Shown one piece after another: positions 1-7,899 of a stretch of DNA of 55,061 nt. The notes below the pieces were generated by a model. The model saw only the letters and a list, made by a program, of their open reading frames with translations, did not search any database and was not told the DNA's origin. The stretch spans positions 1 to 55,061 of the forward strand of contig AJXE01000024.1 of the NCBI GenBank assembly GCA_000263395.1, in the 5' to 3' direction. The translations under genes were made by a program, and so were the position numbers. This DNA is from Stutzerimonas stutzeri TS44. GTDB taxonomy: Bacteria > Pseudomonadota > Gammaproteobacteria > Pseudomonadales > Pseudomonadaceae. Position 1 is the first letter of the stretch; each line of letters opens with the position of its first letter.

Positions 1-149
1 GCATACTCAGCGCTGTGCTGCTCACCAGCGTCGATGTCGACGTTTATGATGTCAAAATCCAGACCTTTCTCCACCAAGGCGACAAATACCGACATGGAGT
101 AGGGGCTGGCGAACAAATGGTCTACGTACAACTGAATCTTGGATGACAT
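1..149 (-). CDS. Glutathione S-transferase, YfcF-like (N-terminal part only)
   Basis: Only the first 49 codons are in the window; the gene continues past position 1. The N-terminus reads MSSKIQLYVDHLFASPYSMS, the thioredoxin-fold start of YfcF-type glutathione S-transferases, with the SPY segment where the glutathione-binding Ser lies in that family. The start at 149 is chosen because GAGGAG lies 6 bases upstream. It is 13 bases downstream of the nitronate monooxygenase stop and on the same strand, so the two are probably co-transcribed. The exact substrate cannot be told from this fragment. Confidence 0.7.
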   Translation of the reverse strand, partial: MSSKIQLYVDHLFASPYSMSVFVALVEKGLDFDIINVDIDAGEQHSAEY

Positions 150-162
150 ACCCGCTCCTCGT

Positions 163-1218
163 TCAATGCTCACAGTTGATTTCAGCCGCTAGCAACTTGA
201 TCAAAGCTGCTGCTGGCATTTCCCTAGCAAGCGGAGCCCCCTGCCCCGCCCATTGCACCGCGAAATCAAAATTACCTTGTGCGTTTGCTGCGGCATTCAG
301 AGCTTTATTGGCATCGTAGGTGACGGGATATGCCGGTATAGAGGCGTGCTCCGAAGGTAGATCCGTGAAGTTCCGATTGACCATGCCCCGGGCAGGTCGC
401 CCAGAAATCACACTGGTAACCTGGGTGTGATAGGCGCGATGGCTTTTCAGTGCTTCCCGGTAGGCAGCGTTTGCGGATGTCTCAGGGCAGAGGATAAAGG
501 CTGTGCCGAGTTGAGCACCGCATGCGCCGAGCGCCATCGCAGCTTTGATCCCTGCCCCATCCATAATTCCACCAGCCGCTACCACTGGTAACTTGCATCG
601 CGATGTCAGCAGCCGAACCAATACCATGACACCGATCGCATCATCGTTCGCCGGCTCAAAGACCCCTCTGTGGCCCCCGGCCTCGATACCTTGGGCTATG
701 AGCACATGCACGCCAGCGCGCTCAGCCAATTGCGCCTCTTCGAAGTTTGTGACTGAGCACATAGTCACGATTCCGGCTGCATTGAGCGCATTGATCATCG
801 ACTGGGGAGGAAGGCCGAAATGGAAGCTGACTACATCAGGCCGCTCTTCCAGGAGCATTTGCAGCATCGGTACATCTTCGACGAAGGAGGTGTAGATCTC
901 TCTCAGCGAAATTGGCGGCACAGCGTCGTACTCAGCAAAAAGTGGTGCAAGACGGCGAAGCCAGCCTTGCTCCAAATCCTCATTGCGCTCAGCAGGGCGA
1001 TGACAAAAAACGTTCACGTTGAACGGTTTGTCCGTCAGCCTAAAGGTCTCGCGGATCATTTCCCTGGCTTGCTCTACCGAACTGGCTCCAATGCCGATTG
1101 ACCCCAGTCCGCCTGCGTTGGAAACCGCTGCGGCCAGTTTGGGCGTTGAGACCCCGACCATGGGGGCCTGGATAACGGGGATTTCGATCTCAAGAAACGA
1201 CTGCAGCGGGTTTGGCAT
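163..1218 (-). CDS. Nitronate monooxygenase (2-nitropropane dioxygenase family)
   Basis: FMN-dependent TIM-barrel enzyme of 351 residues that oxidises alkyl nitronates to carbonyl compounds and nitrite. Seen: the N-terminal [19 protein letters not shown] flavin-binding motif, GIEAGGHRG with the family's catalytic His, and the phosphate-binding AAGGIMDG and [12 protein letters not shown] segments. The reading frame opens at 1254, but the ATG at 1218 has AGAGG 8 bases upstream and begins [19 protein letters not shown] as family members do, so it is preferred. It is divergent from a LysR gene 108 bases away, which probably regulates it. The partial GST follows in the same direction. Confidence 0.88.
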   Translation of the reverse strand: MPNPLQSFLEIEIPVIQAPMVGVSTPKLAAAVSNAGGLGSIGIGASSVEQAREMIRETFRLTDKPFNVNVFCHRPAERNEDLEQGWLRRLAPLFAEYDAVPPISLREIYTSFVEDVPMLQMLLEERPDVVSFHFGLPPQSMINALNAAGIVTMCSVTNFEEAQLAERAGVHVLIAQGIEAGGHRGVFEPANDDAIGVMVLVRLLTSRCKLPVVAAGGIMDGAGIKAAMALGACGAQLGTAFILCPETSANAAYREALKSHRAYHTQVTSVISGRPARGMVNRNFTDLPSEHASIPAYPVTYDANKALNAAANAQGNFDFAVQWAGQGAPLAREMPAAALIKLLAAEINCEH

Positions 1219-1326
1219 CGCGTTTACCTCTGTTATCTCGTCAGGCCCTACCATGAGCTTGACTTACTATCTCTCATGGAGAATATTTCTTGCAATACGT
1301 TCTCTGCAAGAGATTTGAGGTGGTTG

Positions 1327-2211
1327 ATGGATCTGGCGGTACTGGAAATTTTTCGTGCGGTAGCGGAAGCGCAAAGCGTGACGCGAGCGGCCGCGGCCCT
1401 TAATCGCGTGCAGTCGAACGTCACGACCAGGATCCGGCAGCTTGAGGACGAACTGGGTGTTGAGCTTTTCCTGCGTGATGGAAAACGCATGAAACTGTCC
1501 GAGCGGGGCCAGGAGTTCCTTGTCTACGCTCAGCAGATTCTTGCGCTCACAGAACAAGCGAAGCAGTCCATGCATCCCGATCGCCCGGCTGGCCTACTGC
1601 GCCTGGGGACAATGGAAAGTACTGCTGCCAGTCGCCTGCCACAGAAACTGGCTCGCTTTCACCGCGAGCATCCAGAGGTGGAGTTGACCGTTACAACCGG
1701 ACCGACAGGACGAATGCTTGATGCTGTGATGGAGCGGCGTGTGGATTGTGCGTTGGTCGCACAACCCTCTTCCCTCAAGGATGGGCGTTGGGAAGCAGAG
1801 CCGTTCCCGCCTGAAATTGAGAGCCTCCCAGTCTTCACCGAAGAACTCGTATTGGTGTTGCCTGAGGGTCATCCGGTAGTGAATGGGCCCGATGATGTGT
1901 CGTTGACGACACTAGGCGGTTTCGCCTCCAGCTGTTCATACCGCCAAATCGCCGAGCAGTGGTTCAACAGCGGGAATGGGCGGCCTTTTCGAACTTTGAA
2001 GGTGCAGGAACTGGGGTCGTATCACGGGATATTGGCATGTGTGACGGCCGGGTCGTGCTTTGGCATCGTGCCGCGTTCTGTACTAGAACTGATTGGCGGC
2101 ACGACGAACCTGACGCTGTATCCGATTATGCAGATTGATACCCAGTTGGTTTGCCGTGCTGGCTACAACACCCCGGCCTTCAAATCGTTGCGAGACCTGC
2201 TGCTGAGCTGA
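1327..2211 (+). CDS. LysR-family transcriptional regulator
   Basis: A 294-residue LysR regulator. The N-terminal helix-turn-helix is visible (VTRAAAALNRVQSNVTTRIR, then the LEDELGVELFLRDGK wing), followed by the periplasmic-binding-like effector domain. The frame is open from 1276, but the ATG at 1327 starts MDLAVLEIFRAVAEAQS as LysR proteins normally do and has an AGG-rich site about 8 bases upstream. It is divergent from the nitronate monooxygenase, the classical arrangement for a LysR regulator and its target. The inducer is unknown. The 3' end is convergent with the CGNR gene, whose stop begins 2 bases beyond. Confidence 0.87.
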   Translation: MDLAVLEIFRAVAEAQSVTRAAAALNRVQSNVTTRIRQLEDELGVELFLRDGKRMKLSERGQEFLVYAQQILALTEQAKQSMHPDRPAGLLRLGTMESTAASRLPQKLARFHREHPEVELTVTTGPTGRMLDAVMERRVDCALVAQPSSLKDGRWEAEPFPPEIESLPVFTEELVLVLPEGHPVVNGPDDVSLTTLGGFASSCSYRQIAEQWFNSGNGRPFRTLKVQELGSYHGILACVTAGSCFGIVPRSVLELIGGTTNLTLYPIMQIDTQLVCRAGYNTPAFKSLRDLLLS

Positions 2212-2212
2212 T

Positions 2213-2800
2213 TCATCCCGCTTGGCCTTGGCGGCGCTTTCGGAACTCAGCCACCTTATGACGGTTCCCGCACAAGGCCATGCTGCACCAGCGTCGCTTA
2301 TGAGATTTGGTTCGGTCATAGAACATGAGTGAACAGTCCGGGCTCTCGCATTTCCTGACAAGACTGAAATCACCTTCTGCCAGCAGCTCTGCTGCTGAGT
2401 ACGCCAACCTGGCGAGCTGGCGGCTGGATTCATCTTTGTGATGGAAACGGTCCAGCTCTGGTTGGTGAGCACCCCATGTCAACTGCGGTACGGCATCACG
2501 CAAGAAACTGTTGAGCACTGAAGGGTCGGCGTCGCGTTCTTCGCGCCGTGCATGAACAAGGACTTCAACCGCATCCCGCAGAGTGCGGAGGTTCGATAGG
2601 AGCACTCCGCCTTTCGCTGACGGTAAAGATGCAGGACCAAATCCAGCTTGAGCCAGCCATGTAAAGGCTTGCTCATCACTGTTCAAAAGGTCCGTCTTTT
2701 GTCCGTCCACCATCATCACAGTATTGAGAAGGTCGAGCGCCGGGTGGTCTGCCAGCACGTAGGGCGCCGGAAGGTTAGCTGCAGGATTAGGGGGGGTCAT
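2213..2800 (-). CDS. CGNR zinc-finger / ABATE-domain putative transcriptional regulator
   Basis: A 195-residue protein of the ABATE/CGNR family, thought to be a one-component regulator with an N-terminal stress-sensing ABATE domain and a C-terminal zinc ribbon. Seen: the N-terminal DHPALDLLNTVMMVDG segment, and the C-terminal CESPDCSLMFYD and RRWCSMALCGNRHKVAEF segments with four Cys and the name-giving CGNR. The start at 2800 is supported by AAAGGAGG 5 bases upstream. It is divergent from the alpha/beta hydrolase at 2927, and the gap carries two matched 30-bp dyads, so it probably controls that gene and itself. This is inference from family and layout. Confidence 0.85.
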   Translation of the reverse strand: MTPPNPAANLPAPYVLADHPALDLLNTVMMVDGQKTDLLNSDEQAFTWLAQAGFGPASLPSAKGGVLLSNLRTLRDAVEVLVHARREERDADPSVLNSFLRDAVPQLTWGAHQPELDRFHHKDESSRQLARLAYSAAELLAEGDFSLVRKCESPDCSLMFYDRTKSHKRRWCSMALCGNRHKVAEFRKRRQGQAG

Positions 2801-2829
2801 AAGGCCTCCTTTGGGTGTCTCCAGTGATT

Positions 2830-2859
2830 GTAACCGATAAAAAAGATTTGACTAGTTAC
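2830..2859. promoter_or_regulatory. Candidate operator dyad 1
   Basis: A 30-bp unit that opens with GTAACCG and closes with CTAGTTAC, so its outer 5 bases are a perfect inverted repeat. An equally long unit with the same ends lies at 2884-2913. It overlaps a -35-like TTGACT (2848-2853) for the downstream hydrolase. Its place between the divergent CGNR regulator and the hydrolase makes a regulator-binding site likely. Confidence 0.5.
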
Positions 2860-2875
2860 AAAAGCTGTGCAAAAT
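2848..2875 (+). promoter_or_regulatory. Candidate sigma70 promoter of the hydrolase gene
   Basis: TTGACT at 2848-2853 and CAAAAT at 2870-2875, 16 bases apart, about 50 bases before the hydrolase start. The -35 lies inside dyad 1 and dyad 2 lies just downstream of the -10, a layout that would suit repression. Matches to consensus are moderate (5/6 and 4/6). Confidence 0.4.
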
Positions 2876-2883
2876 GAAGCCAC

Positions 2884-2913
2884 GTAACCGCTAAAACCAA
2901 CCAAACCAGTTAC
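2884..2913. promoter_or_regulatory. Candidate operator dyad 2
   Basis: A second 30-bp unit, GTAACCGCTAAAA at its left end and CCAGTTAC at its right, the same length and end structure as dyad 1, starting 54 bases after it. It ends 13 bases before the hydrolase ATG and overlaps the upstream edge of its ribosome-binding region. Confidence 0.5.
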
Positions 2914-2926
2914 AGGAGCTAAAGCA

Positions 2927-3808
2927 ATGACCCAGTCCAAGCACACCAATGTCGCTTTCAAATTCGCCGAAGCTGATGGCGTCCGTGTCTTCTATCGAGA
3001 GGCCGGTGCTCCTGACGCTCCTGTCCTCCTTCTTTTGCACGGCTTCCCGAGCTCATCGCACCAGTTCCGTGATCTGATCCCTCTGCTGGCATCCCGTTAT
3101 CGGATCATTGCCCCCGATCTGCCTGGCTTCGGCTTCACCGAAGTCCCAGCCGAGCGGGAGTACGTATACACCTTCGATGCGATCGGTAAGACGATCGGCG
3201 ATTTCGTCGAGAAGCTGGGCCTCAAGCGCTACGCGATGTACTTCTTCGACTACGGTGCGCCGACTGGTTTGCGCTTGGCTCTCGCACATCCGGAACGTGT
3301 CAGTGCGATCATTTCCCAGAACGGCAATGCTTACCTGGAAGGTCTTGGAGAGGCTTGGGCACCGATCCGTAAGTACTGGGAAGATGGCCTGCCGGAAAGC
3401 CGCCAAGTCATCAACGATGCAATTCTGCATCTGGAGGGGACCCGCTGGCAGTATGTGGAGGGGGTAAGTGATCCTAGCCAGATTGCCCCTGAGTCTTACT
3501 ACCTCGATGCCCTTCTGCTTGAGCGGCCGGGCAACAAAGAGATTCAGCTCGATTTGTTCTATGACTATCAGAACAACCTGAAGCTGTATCCTGAATTCCA
3601 GCAGTTCTTCCGAACCACGAAGGTGCCGACCCTGGCGATATGGGGCAAGGGTGATCCTTTCTTCATCCCACCAGGAGCCGAAGCCTTCAAGCGGGACAAC
3701 CCGAATGCCGTCGTCGAGCTGCTGGATACCGGGCATTTCGCACTGGAGACGCACGTCCAGTACATCGCTGACCGGATCGTCGAAGTGCTGGGCGACTCGA
3801 TCAACTGA
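2927..3808 (+). CDS. Alpha/beta hydrolase (haloalkane dehalogenase / epoxide hydrolase-like)
   Basis: A 293-residue alpha/beta hydrolase. Seen: the HGFPSSSHQFRDLIP oxyanion motif, the nucleophile elbow FFDYGAPTGLRLA in which Asp replaces the usual Ser (the arrangement of dehalogenases and epoxide hydrolases), and the late LDTGHFALETH segment with the catalytic His. There is no signal peptide, so it is cytosolic. AGGAG lies 8 bases before the ATG. It is divergent from the CGNR regulator, which probably controls it through the two upstream dyads. A terminator follows directly, so it is probably a single-gene unit. The substrate cannot be read from the sequence. Confidence 0.85.
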   Translation: MTQSKHTNVAFKFAEADGVRVFYREAGAPDAPVLLLLHGFPSSSHQFRDLIPLLASRYRIIAPDLPGFGFTEVPAEREYVYTFDAIGKTIGDFVEKLGLKRYAMYFFDYGAPTGLRLALAHPERVSAIISQNGNAYLEGLGEAWAPIRKYWEDGLPESRQVINDAILHLEGTRWQYVEGVSDPSQIAPESYYLDALLLERPGNKEIQLDLFYDYQNNLKLYPEFQQFFRTTKVPTLAIWGKGDPFFIPPGAEAFKRDNPNAVVELLDTGHFALETHVQYIADRIVEVLGDSIN

Positions 3809-3817
3809 TTGATCCCT

Positions 3818-3848
3818 AAAACGCCACGGACCTTGTTCGTGGCGTTTT
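3818..3848 (+). terminator. Rho-independent terminator after the hydrolase
   Basis: Arms AAAACGCCACG and CGTGGCGTTTT are perfectly complementary over 11 bases with a 9-base loop, and the 3' arm ends in TTTT. It starts 10 bases after the hydrolase stop codon. The A-run on the 5' side means it could also work on the opposite strand. Confidence 0.85.
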
Positions 3849-3872
3849 CATTTGTGAATAAAGCTATCGCCC

Positions 3873-4187
3873 ATGGACATCATCAATTTTCCCTTTTTTG
3901 CCGCCGCTGTCATCGCACTCCATGCCACCCCAGGGCCCGACACAGCCTATGTTGTCGGACGCACCCTTGCCCATGGTAGGGGGGCTGGCCTCATCTCGGC
4001 GTTAGGTATCACGGCGGGTTGTCTGGTTCACACGCTTGCTAGCACTTTAGGATTCAGTGCACTGATCGCGGCGGTTCCAGCCGCATTTGATGCAGTGCGT
4101 ATTCTCGGTGCCTTGTACCTCGCTTATCAGGGCGTCAGGCTGATACTCAGTGCGGATTCCACGGTCATCTGGCCACCCATTCCATGA
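3873..4187 (+). pseudogene. LysE/RhtB-type amino-acid exporter, truncated by IS21-family insertion
   Basis: The first ~93 codons encode the start of a LysE/RhtB exporter: MDIINFPFFAAAVIALHATP, then the family's PGPDTAYVVGRTLAHGR motif and two hydrophobic segments up to ALYLAYQGVRLILSA. At about 4151 the sequence passes into the left end of the insertion sequence and the frame stops at 4187. Full-length members have about 200-210 residues, so more than half is missing. The sequence right of the element (6771-6899) shows no continuation of LysE in any frame, so the 3' part is deleted, not merely displaced. It is almost certainly non-functional. Confidence 0.85.
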
Positions 4188-4270
4188 GCATCTGACCACC
4201 GATTCCACGCTGATCCGGCCACCCATTCCACGCGCATCCGGCCACTGATTCCACGGCCATCCAGCCACTC
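4154..4270. repeat. IS21 left-end multiple repeats (five 23-bp units)
   Basis: The hexamer ATTCCA recurs at 4156, 4179, 4202, 4225 and 4248, exactly 23 bases apart. Each unit continues with a variant of CGCNNATCCGGCCAC. In the IS21 family such arrays are IstA binding sites. Confidence 0.85.
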
Positions 4271-4339
4271 AACCGGGCAGGCAGCTACGCAGGATTTCTT
4301 CACTACCATCGACCTCTTTTTCGAAGCAGAGAGGTCGTC

Positions 4340-5869
4340 GTGGAGCGTTTATCCATGCGTAAGATTCGCGAAGTACTACGTCTCAAGTTCGAGGTCGGAC
4401 TATCAGCTCGCCAGATTGCGGTCAGCGTGCAGGTCGGTCGTGTCACCGTCGGCGACTACCTCAATCGTTTTGCCGCCAGTGGTCTCAGTTGGCCCTGTTC
4501 GTTGTCCGATGCCGAGTTGGAGCAGCAACTGTTCCCGCCGGCCCCGGCGGTTGCCAGCGAGAAGCAGCCTTTACCCGATTGGGCATGGGTGCATGCCGAA
4601 CTGCGCCGCCCCGGGGTGACCCTGGCGCTGCTCTGGCAGGAGTACCGCCTGAGCCAGCCGCAGGGCTTTCAGTACAGCTGGTTCTGTGAGCACTACCGGG
4701 CCTGGCAGGGCAAGCTGGACGTGGTGATGCGTCAGGAGCACCGCGTCGGCGAGAAGCTGTTCGTCGACTATGCCGGCCAGACGGTGCCGGTTATCGACCG
4801 CCACAGCGGCGAGATCCGCCAGGCGCAGGTGTTCGTCGCGGTGCTCGGCGCGTCCAGCTACACCTTCGCCGAAGCCACCTGGTCGCAGCAGCTGCCGGAC
4901 TGGCTAGGCTCGCATACCCGTTGCTTCGCCTTCCTCGGCGGCGTGCCGGAGATCGTGGTGCCGGACAACCTGCGCAGCGCGGTGAGCAAGGCCCATCGTT
5001 ACGAGCCGGACATCAACCCCAGCTACCGCGACCTTGCCGAGCACTACGGAGTGGCGGTGGTGCCGGCGCGGGCACGCAAACCGCGCGACAAGGCCAAGGC
5101 CGAAGTCGGCGTGCAGGTGGTCGAGCGTTGGATCCTCGCGGCCCTGCGCAACCGTCAGTTCTTCTCCTTGGACGAACTCAACAGCGCCATCTCCGTGTTG
5201 CTGGAGCGGCTCAACCAACGCCCGTTCAAGAAGCTGCCGGGCTCGCGCCAGACGGCCTTCGACAGCCTGGATCGTCCGGCGCTGCGCCCCCTGCCGGAGC
5301 AACCCTACGTCTACGCCGAGTGGAAGAAAGCGCGGGTGCACATCGACTACCACGTCGAGGTCGATGGGCATTACTACTCGGTGCCGTATCAACTGGTGAA
5401 GAAGCAGCTGGAGGTGCGCCTGACGGCGCGCACCGTCGAGTGTTTCCACGCCAACCAGCGAGTGGCCAGCCACCTGCGCTCAATGCACAAGGGCCGGCAC
5501 AGCACGCAGGCCGAGCACATGCCCAAGAGCCATCGCGAGCATGCCGAGTGGACGCCACAACGGCTGATCCGCTGGGCCGAGCAGACCGGGCCGAACACCG
5601 CCGGCGTGATCCGGCACATCCTCGAACGGCGCATCCATCCGCAGCAGGGCTACCGGGCCTGCCTGGGCATCCTGCGCCTGGGCAAAACCCACGGCGAAGT
5701 GCGCCTGGAGTTGGCCTGCCGTCGCGCCATCAGCCTCGGCACGTGCAGCTACAAGAGCCTCGAATCGATCCTGCGCCAGGGGCTGGAGAACCTGCCGCTG
5801 GCCCAGCAGCACCTGCCCCTGCTGCCGGACGACCACGCCAACCTGCGCGGCCCCGGCTACTACCACTGA
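4340..5869 (+). CDS. istA: IS21-family transposase IstA
   Basis: A 509-residue DDE transposase. Seen: the N-terminal helix-turn-helix (LSARQIAVSVQVGRVTVGDY), and a catalytic core with Asp143 in LFVDYAG, Asp209 in IVVPDNLR and Glu255 in KAKAEVGV, with spacing as expected for the IS21/retroviral-integrase fold. The C-terminal part has the WKKARVHIDYHVEVDGHYYS segment typical of IstA. The start is GTG with AGAGAGG 6 bases upstream; an internal ATG at 4355 is the alternative. istB follows after 17 bases. The frame is intact, so the element may still be active. Confidence 0.95.
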   Translation: MERLSMRKIREVLRLKFEVGLSARQIAVSVQVGRVTVGDYLNRFAASGLSWPCSLSDAELEQQLFPPAPAVASEKQPLPDWAWVHAELRRPGVTLALLWQEYRLSQPQGFQYSWFCEHYRAWQGKLDVVMRQEHRVGEKLFVDYAGQTVPVIDRHSGEIRQAQVFVAVLGASSYTFAEATWSQQLPDWLGSHTRCFAFLGGVPEIVVPDNLRSAVSKAHRYEPDINPSYRDLAEHYGVAVVPARARKPRDKAKAEVGVQVVERWILAALRNRQFFSLDELNSAISVLLERLNQRPFKKLPGSRQTAFDSLDRPALRPLPEQPYVYAEWKKARVHIDYHVEVDGHYYSVPYQLVKKQLEVRLTARTVECFHANQRVASHLRSMHKGRHSTQAEHMPKSHREHAEWTPQRLIRWAEQTGPNTAGVIRHILERRIHPQQGYRACLGILRLGKTHGEVRLELACRRAISLGTCSYKSLESILRQGLENLPLAQQHLPLLPDDHANLRGPGYYH

Positions 5870-5886
5870 ACACAAGGAATCCCACC

Positions 5887-6642
5887 ATGCTGCCCCATCC
5901 GACCCTGGACAAGCTGCAAACCCTGCGCCTGCACGGCATGCTCAAGGCGCTGAACGAACAACTGAAAACCCCGGACATCGACAGCCTGAGCTTCGAGGAA
6001 CGCCTCGGCCTGCTGGTCGACCGCGAGCTGACTGAACGCGACGACAAGCGCCTGAGCAGCCGCCTGCGCCAGGCCCGGCTCAAGCACAACGCCTGCCTCG
6101 AAGACATCGACTACCGCAGCCCGCGCGGGCTGGATAAGGCGCTGATCCTGCAACTGAGCGGCGGCCAGTGGCTACGCGACGGCCTCAACCTGATCATCGG
6201 CGGCCCCACCGGTGTCGGTAAAACCTGGCTGGCCTGCGCCCTGGCCCACCAGGCCTGCCGAGAAGGCTACAGCGTGCGTTACCTGCGCTTGCCGCGTTTG
6301 CTGGAAGAACTGGGTCTGGCCCATGGCGACGGGCGCTTCGCCAAGCTGATGAGCAGCTACGCCAAGACCGACCTGCTGATCCTCGATGACTGGGGCTTGG
6401 CCCCGTTCACCGCCGAACAGCGGCGCGACATGCTGGAGCTACTGGACGACCGCTACGGCCAGCGCTCGACCATCGTTACCAGCCAGATGCCGGTGGACAA
6501 CTGGCACGAACTGATCGGCGATCCGACCCTGGCCGACGCTATCCTCGACCGCCTGGTGCACAACGCTTACCGGATCAATCTGAAGGGTGAATCAATGCGC
6601 AAACGGACGCAGAAATTGACGACGCCAGCCAACCCGGACTAA
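5887..6642 (+). CDS. istB: IS21-family helper ATPase IstB
   Basis: A 251-residue AAA+ ATPase that assists IstA in choosing the target and assembling the transposition complex. Seen: Walker A GGPTGVGKT (residues about 105-113), Walker B DLLILDDWG and sensor-1-like STIVTSQMP, with the C-terminal HNAYRINLKGESMRK typical of IstB. The frame is open much further upstream in an istA overlap, but the ATG at 5887, 17 bases after the istA stop, gives the normal family length and N-terminus. Confidence 0.95.
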   Translation: MLPHPTLDKLQTLRLHGMLKALNEQLKTPDIDSLSFEERLGLLVDRELTERDDKRLSSRLRQARLKHNACLEDIDYRSPRGLDKALILQLSGGQWLRDGLNLIIGGPTGVGKTWLACALAHQACREGYSVRYLRLPRLLEELGLAHGDGRFAKLMSSYAKTDLLILDDWGLAPFTAEQRRDMLELLDDRYGQRSTIVTSQMPVDNWHELIGDPTLADAILDRLVHNAYRINLKGESMRKRTQKLTTPANPD

Positions 6643-6691
6643 CAATGCCACCCCTGCGTCGCTGCGCTCCGACTGCCCGGCCGGATGGCCG

Positions 6692-6770
6692 TGGAACAGG
6701 TGGCCAGATGGCCCTGGAATGCCTGGCCAGATGAGAGCGGACTGGGTGGCCGGATGGCGTGGAATCCGCA
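6692..6770. repeat. IS21 right-end multiple repeats
   Basis: Inverted versions of the left-end unit: TGGAAC at 6692, TGGAAT at 6715, a degenerate CGGACT at 6738 and TGGAAT at 6760. Spacing is 23, 23 and 22 bases. The last unit is the terminal inverted repeat of the element. Confidence 0.8.
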
Positions 6771-6899
6771 ACAAGGGAGAAATCAGACACGCACCTTTTC
6801 CGTTTTTTCAATACCGATGAAGGAAGATAGAGGGTGGATAGTTACTGGATGTATGCTTTGGGCAAGAAGGCAGACACTCTGAAGTACAGGATTTCAACC

Positions 6900-7808
6900 A
6901 TGGCTCGGATCAACTTACATAGCATGCAAGTGCTCGCCGCGGTGGCTGTCGCAAAAAGCCTTACCCGCGCAGCAACGGAGTTGCACATGACACCTTCGGC
7001 GATCAGTAAACGCATTGCTGAACTGGAGCTGCGCTTTGGAACAGCGCTCCTCATTCGCAACAGCGGGGGGGTAGCCCTCACTCCCGCCGGCGAGATTGTG
7101 GTGCGATCATGCGACGACATCATGGTCCGCGTGGCAGAAATGACCCGCGAGATCGGCGCCTTGCTCGCCCGGCAGCAAGGCGAGATCAAAGTCATGGCGA
7201 ATACCACGGCCATTCTTCTTGGGTTGTTTGAAGACGTAGAGAGATTTCGCCAGCAACACGGTGCTGTGAGGGTTCAGATATTTGAAGGCTCAAGCGTTGA
7301 AGTTGCCGACGCAGTGAAGAGCAATGAGGTCGACGTGGGAGTGGCGGTGCGCAATGCGAGCATGAGCGGACTACAGCTCAGTCCCTATCGCCACACGGGC
7401 CTCAGTGTGATGATGAGCAAAGGTCACGCGTTGGAAGTGCTACCCAGAATCACGAGCCAGGACGTCCGCGGTTACGAGGTAATTTGGTCCCCTCCCGCAG
7501 AACTCTTGGACGATCTTCGCGTGAATCATGACCCGTCGCGGGACGTTCGACTTCGTCTACGCACCTTCGATGGCGTTGTGCGTTCTCTCCAGCAGGCGGC
7601 AGGAGTCGCTGTGGTTCCGAGTGTCGCAGTACCAAACCCGTTACCGCTAGGTGTTGTTACTGCACCGCTGCAGGTGGAGGGTCCGCAGTTCGAGGTGGTG
7701 ATCTGTCATGACGCGTCCGTACATGCCGAGCCAGTGAAGCATCAGTTCATAGCCTGGCTGGAGGAACAGCAACGGCAGGAGGAAGACAAGAATAAGTCAC
7801 GAGAATGA
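6900..7808 (+). CDS. LysR-family transcriptional regulator (next to nitrilase)
   Basis: A 302-residue LysR protein with the winged helix-turn-helix at the N-terminus (LTRAATELHMTPSAISKRIA, then LELRFGTALLIRNSGGVALT) and an effector-binding domain after about residue 90. The frame opens at 6834; the ATG at 6900 (MARINLHSMQVLAAVAVAKS) is preferred because it gives the usual family start and has AGGA about 8 bases upstream. It lies 92 bases before the nitrilase on the same strand and is the obvious candidate to regulate it. The IS21 element ends 129 bases upstream, so its promoter region was partly set by that junction. Confidence 0.85.
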   Translation: MARINLHSMQVLAAVAVAKSLTRAATELHMTPSAISKRIAELELRFGTALLIRNSGGVALTPAGEIVVRSCDDIMVRVAEMTREIGALLARQQGEIKVMANTTAILLGLFEDVERFRQQHGAVRVQIFEGSSVEVADAVKSNEVDVGVAVRNASMSGLQLSPYRHTGLSVMMSKGHALEVLPRITSQDVRGYEVIWSPPAELLDDLRVNHDPSRDVRLRLRTFDGVVRSLQQAAGVAVVPSVAVPNPLPLGVVTAPLQVEGPQFEVVICHDASVHAEPVKHQFIAWLEEQQRQEEDKNKSRE

Positions 7809-7899
7809 ATTTTTGGAAAGCTGCGTTTTCCTGGTTTTCGCTGGCGTGCATGCATGGCACTTAGCACACTTTGCCTTAACTTCAATTGGAAACCGACAG

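Larger units (their letters stand above)
4151..6770 (+). mobile_element. IS21-family insertion sequence, complete (about 2.6 kb)
   Basis: The element carries istA and istB and is bounded by near-perfect inverted ends: TGCGGATTCCACG on the left and its reverse complement on the right, with similarity continuing for about 33 bases apart from a 1-base indel. Each end holds several transposase-binding-type repeats at 23-bp spacing, as IS21 elements do. The flanks (CTCAG before, ACAAG after) show no target-site duplication, so one side has probably been rearranged or deleted after insertion. It interrupts the lysE-type gene. Both genes look intact. Confidence 0.9.

Noticed and set aside
4921..5886. 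The long N-terminal extension of the istB frame inside istA
   Set aside because: Its Ala/Arg/Pro-rich composition is typical of a shadow frame, and the IstB family start is at 5887.
7855..7880. TGGCAC followed by TTTGCC before the nitrilase, resembling a sigma54 promoter
   Set aside because: The spacing is wrong: no GC falls 12 bases after the GG as the -24/-12 promoter needs.
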